Of a DNA stretch of 5,138 nt, positions 5,111 to 5,138 are shown in pieces. Numbering within the stretch: position 1 is the stretch's first letter; each line of letters starts with the position of its first letter. The notes beneath the pieces were generated by a model. It saw nothing but the letters and a program-made list of their open reading frames with translations. It was not told the DNA's origin and did no database searches. Position numbers and translations under genes: made by a program. Source of the stretch: an uncultured Treponema sp. Lineage in GTDB: Bacteria > Spirochaetota > Spirochaetia > Treponematales > Treponemataceae. Where the stretch lies: contig CALINC010000009.1 of the NCBI GenBank assembly GCA_938045195.1, positions 1 through 5,138 of the forward strand. The letters run 5' to 3'.

Positions 5111-5138
5111 ACCGCCTATACCTTAAACTTTTTTACTT

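Noticed and set aside
4921..5112. Open frame of 63 codons on the minus strand running through the attC at 5048 into the acyltransferase start
   Set aside because: It is translated from attC arms and the leader hairpin and overlaps the acyltransferase in another frame. It has no protein-like features.

Overview
The window is part of a chromosomal-type integron gene-cassette array. It most likely comes from an oral-type spirochaete of the Treponema denticola group. The evidence is the AT-rich sequence, the lipoprotein-style signal peptide, and recombination sites whose arms (CCGCTT, then AACCTG) resemble what I recall of Treponema attC sites. The genus is an inference from recall, not a database result. 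All genes and all attC sites point the same way, to the minus strand. Any integrase and attI should therefore lie to the right, beyond base 5138.

Layout, in the direction of transcription (right to left). 5054-5138: only the attC tail of a cassette D. 3837-5053: cassette C, one acyltransferase-3 family membrane protein (352 aa when repaired) broken by two small frameshifts. 1684-3836: cassette B, an intact pair of genes 2 nt apart. They encode a 175-aa Gly/Ala-rich membrane protein and a 454-aa protein of unknown function with a striking His/Gly/Asp motif and hydrophobic helices. 1-1683: cassette A, which holds remnants of a small lipoprotein-like gene, a 196-aa lipoprotein gene broken by an A10 frameshift and an in-frame TGA, and an intact 209-aa gene whose stop codon lies inside the arm of the next attC.

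The cassette boundaries rest on an internal test: the R'' core of each attC must complement the R' core at the start of the same cassette. This holds for A, B and C. Site 5048-5110 gives GTTATGC and site 3831-3897 answers with GCATAAC. Site 3831-3897 gives GTTAGGT and site 1678-1837 answers with ACCTAAC. Site 1678-1837 gives GTTAGGT and the leftmost arm answers with ACCTAAC.

Two observations stand out. First, each of the three visible cassettes begins with a perfect 6-bp hairpin only 2-3 nt inside the R' core. Its sequence differs each time but its position is the same. I know of no named feature that explains it. Second, cassette B looks like a self-contained two-component membrane system of unknown role. 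Anti-phage or toxic activity is a guess from context only. No integrase, tRNA, rRNA, CRISPR array or insertion sequence was seen.
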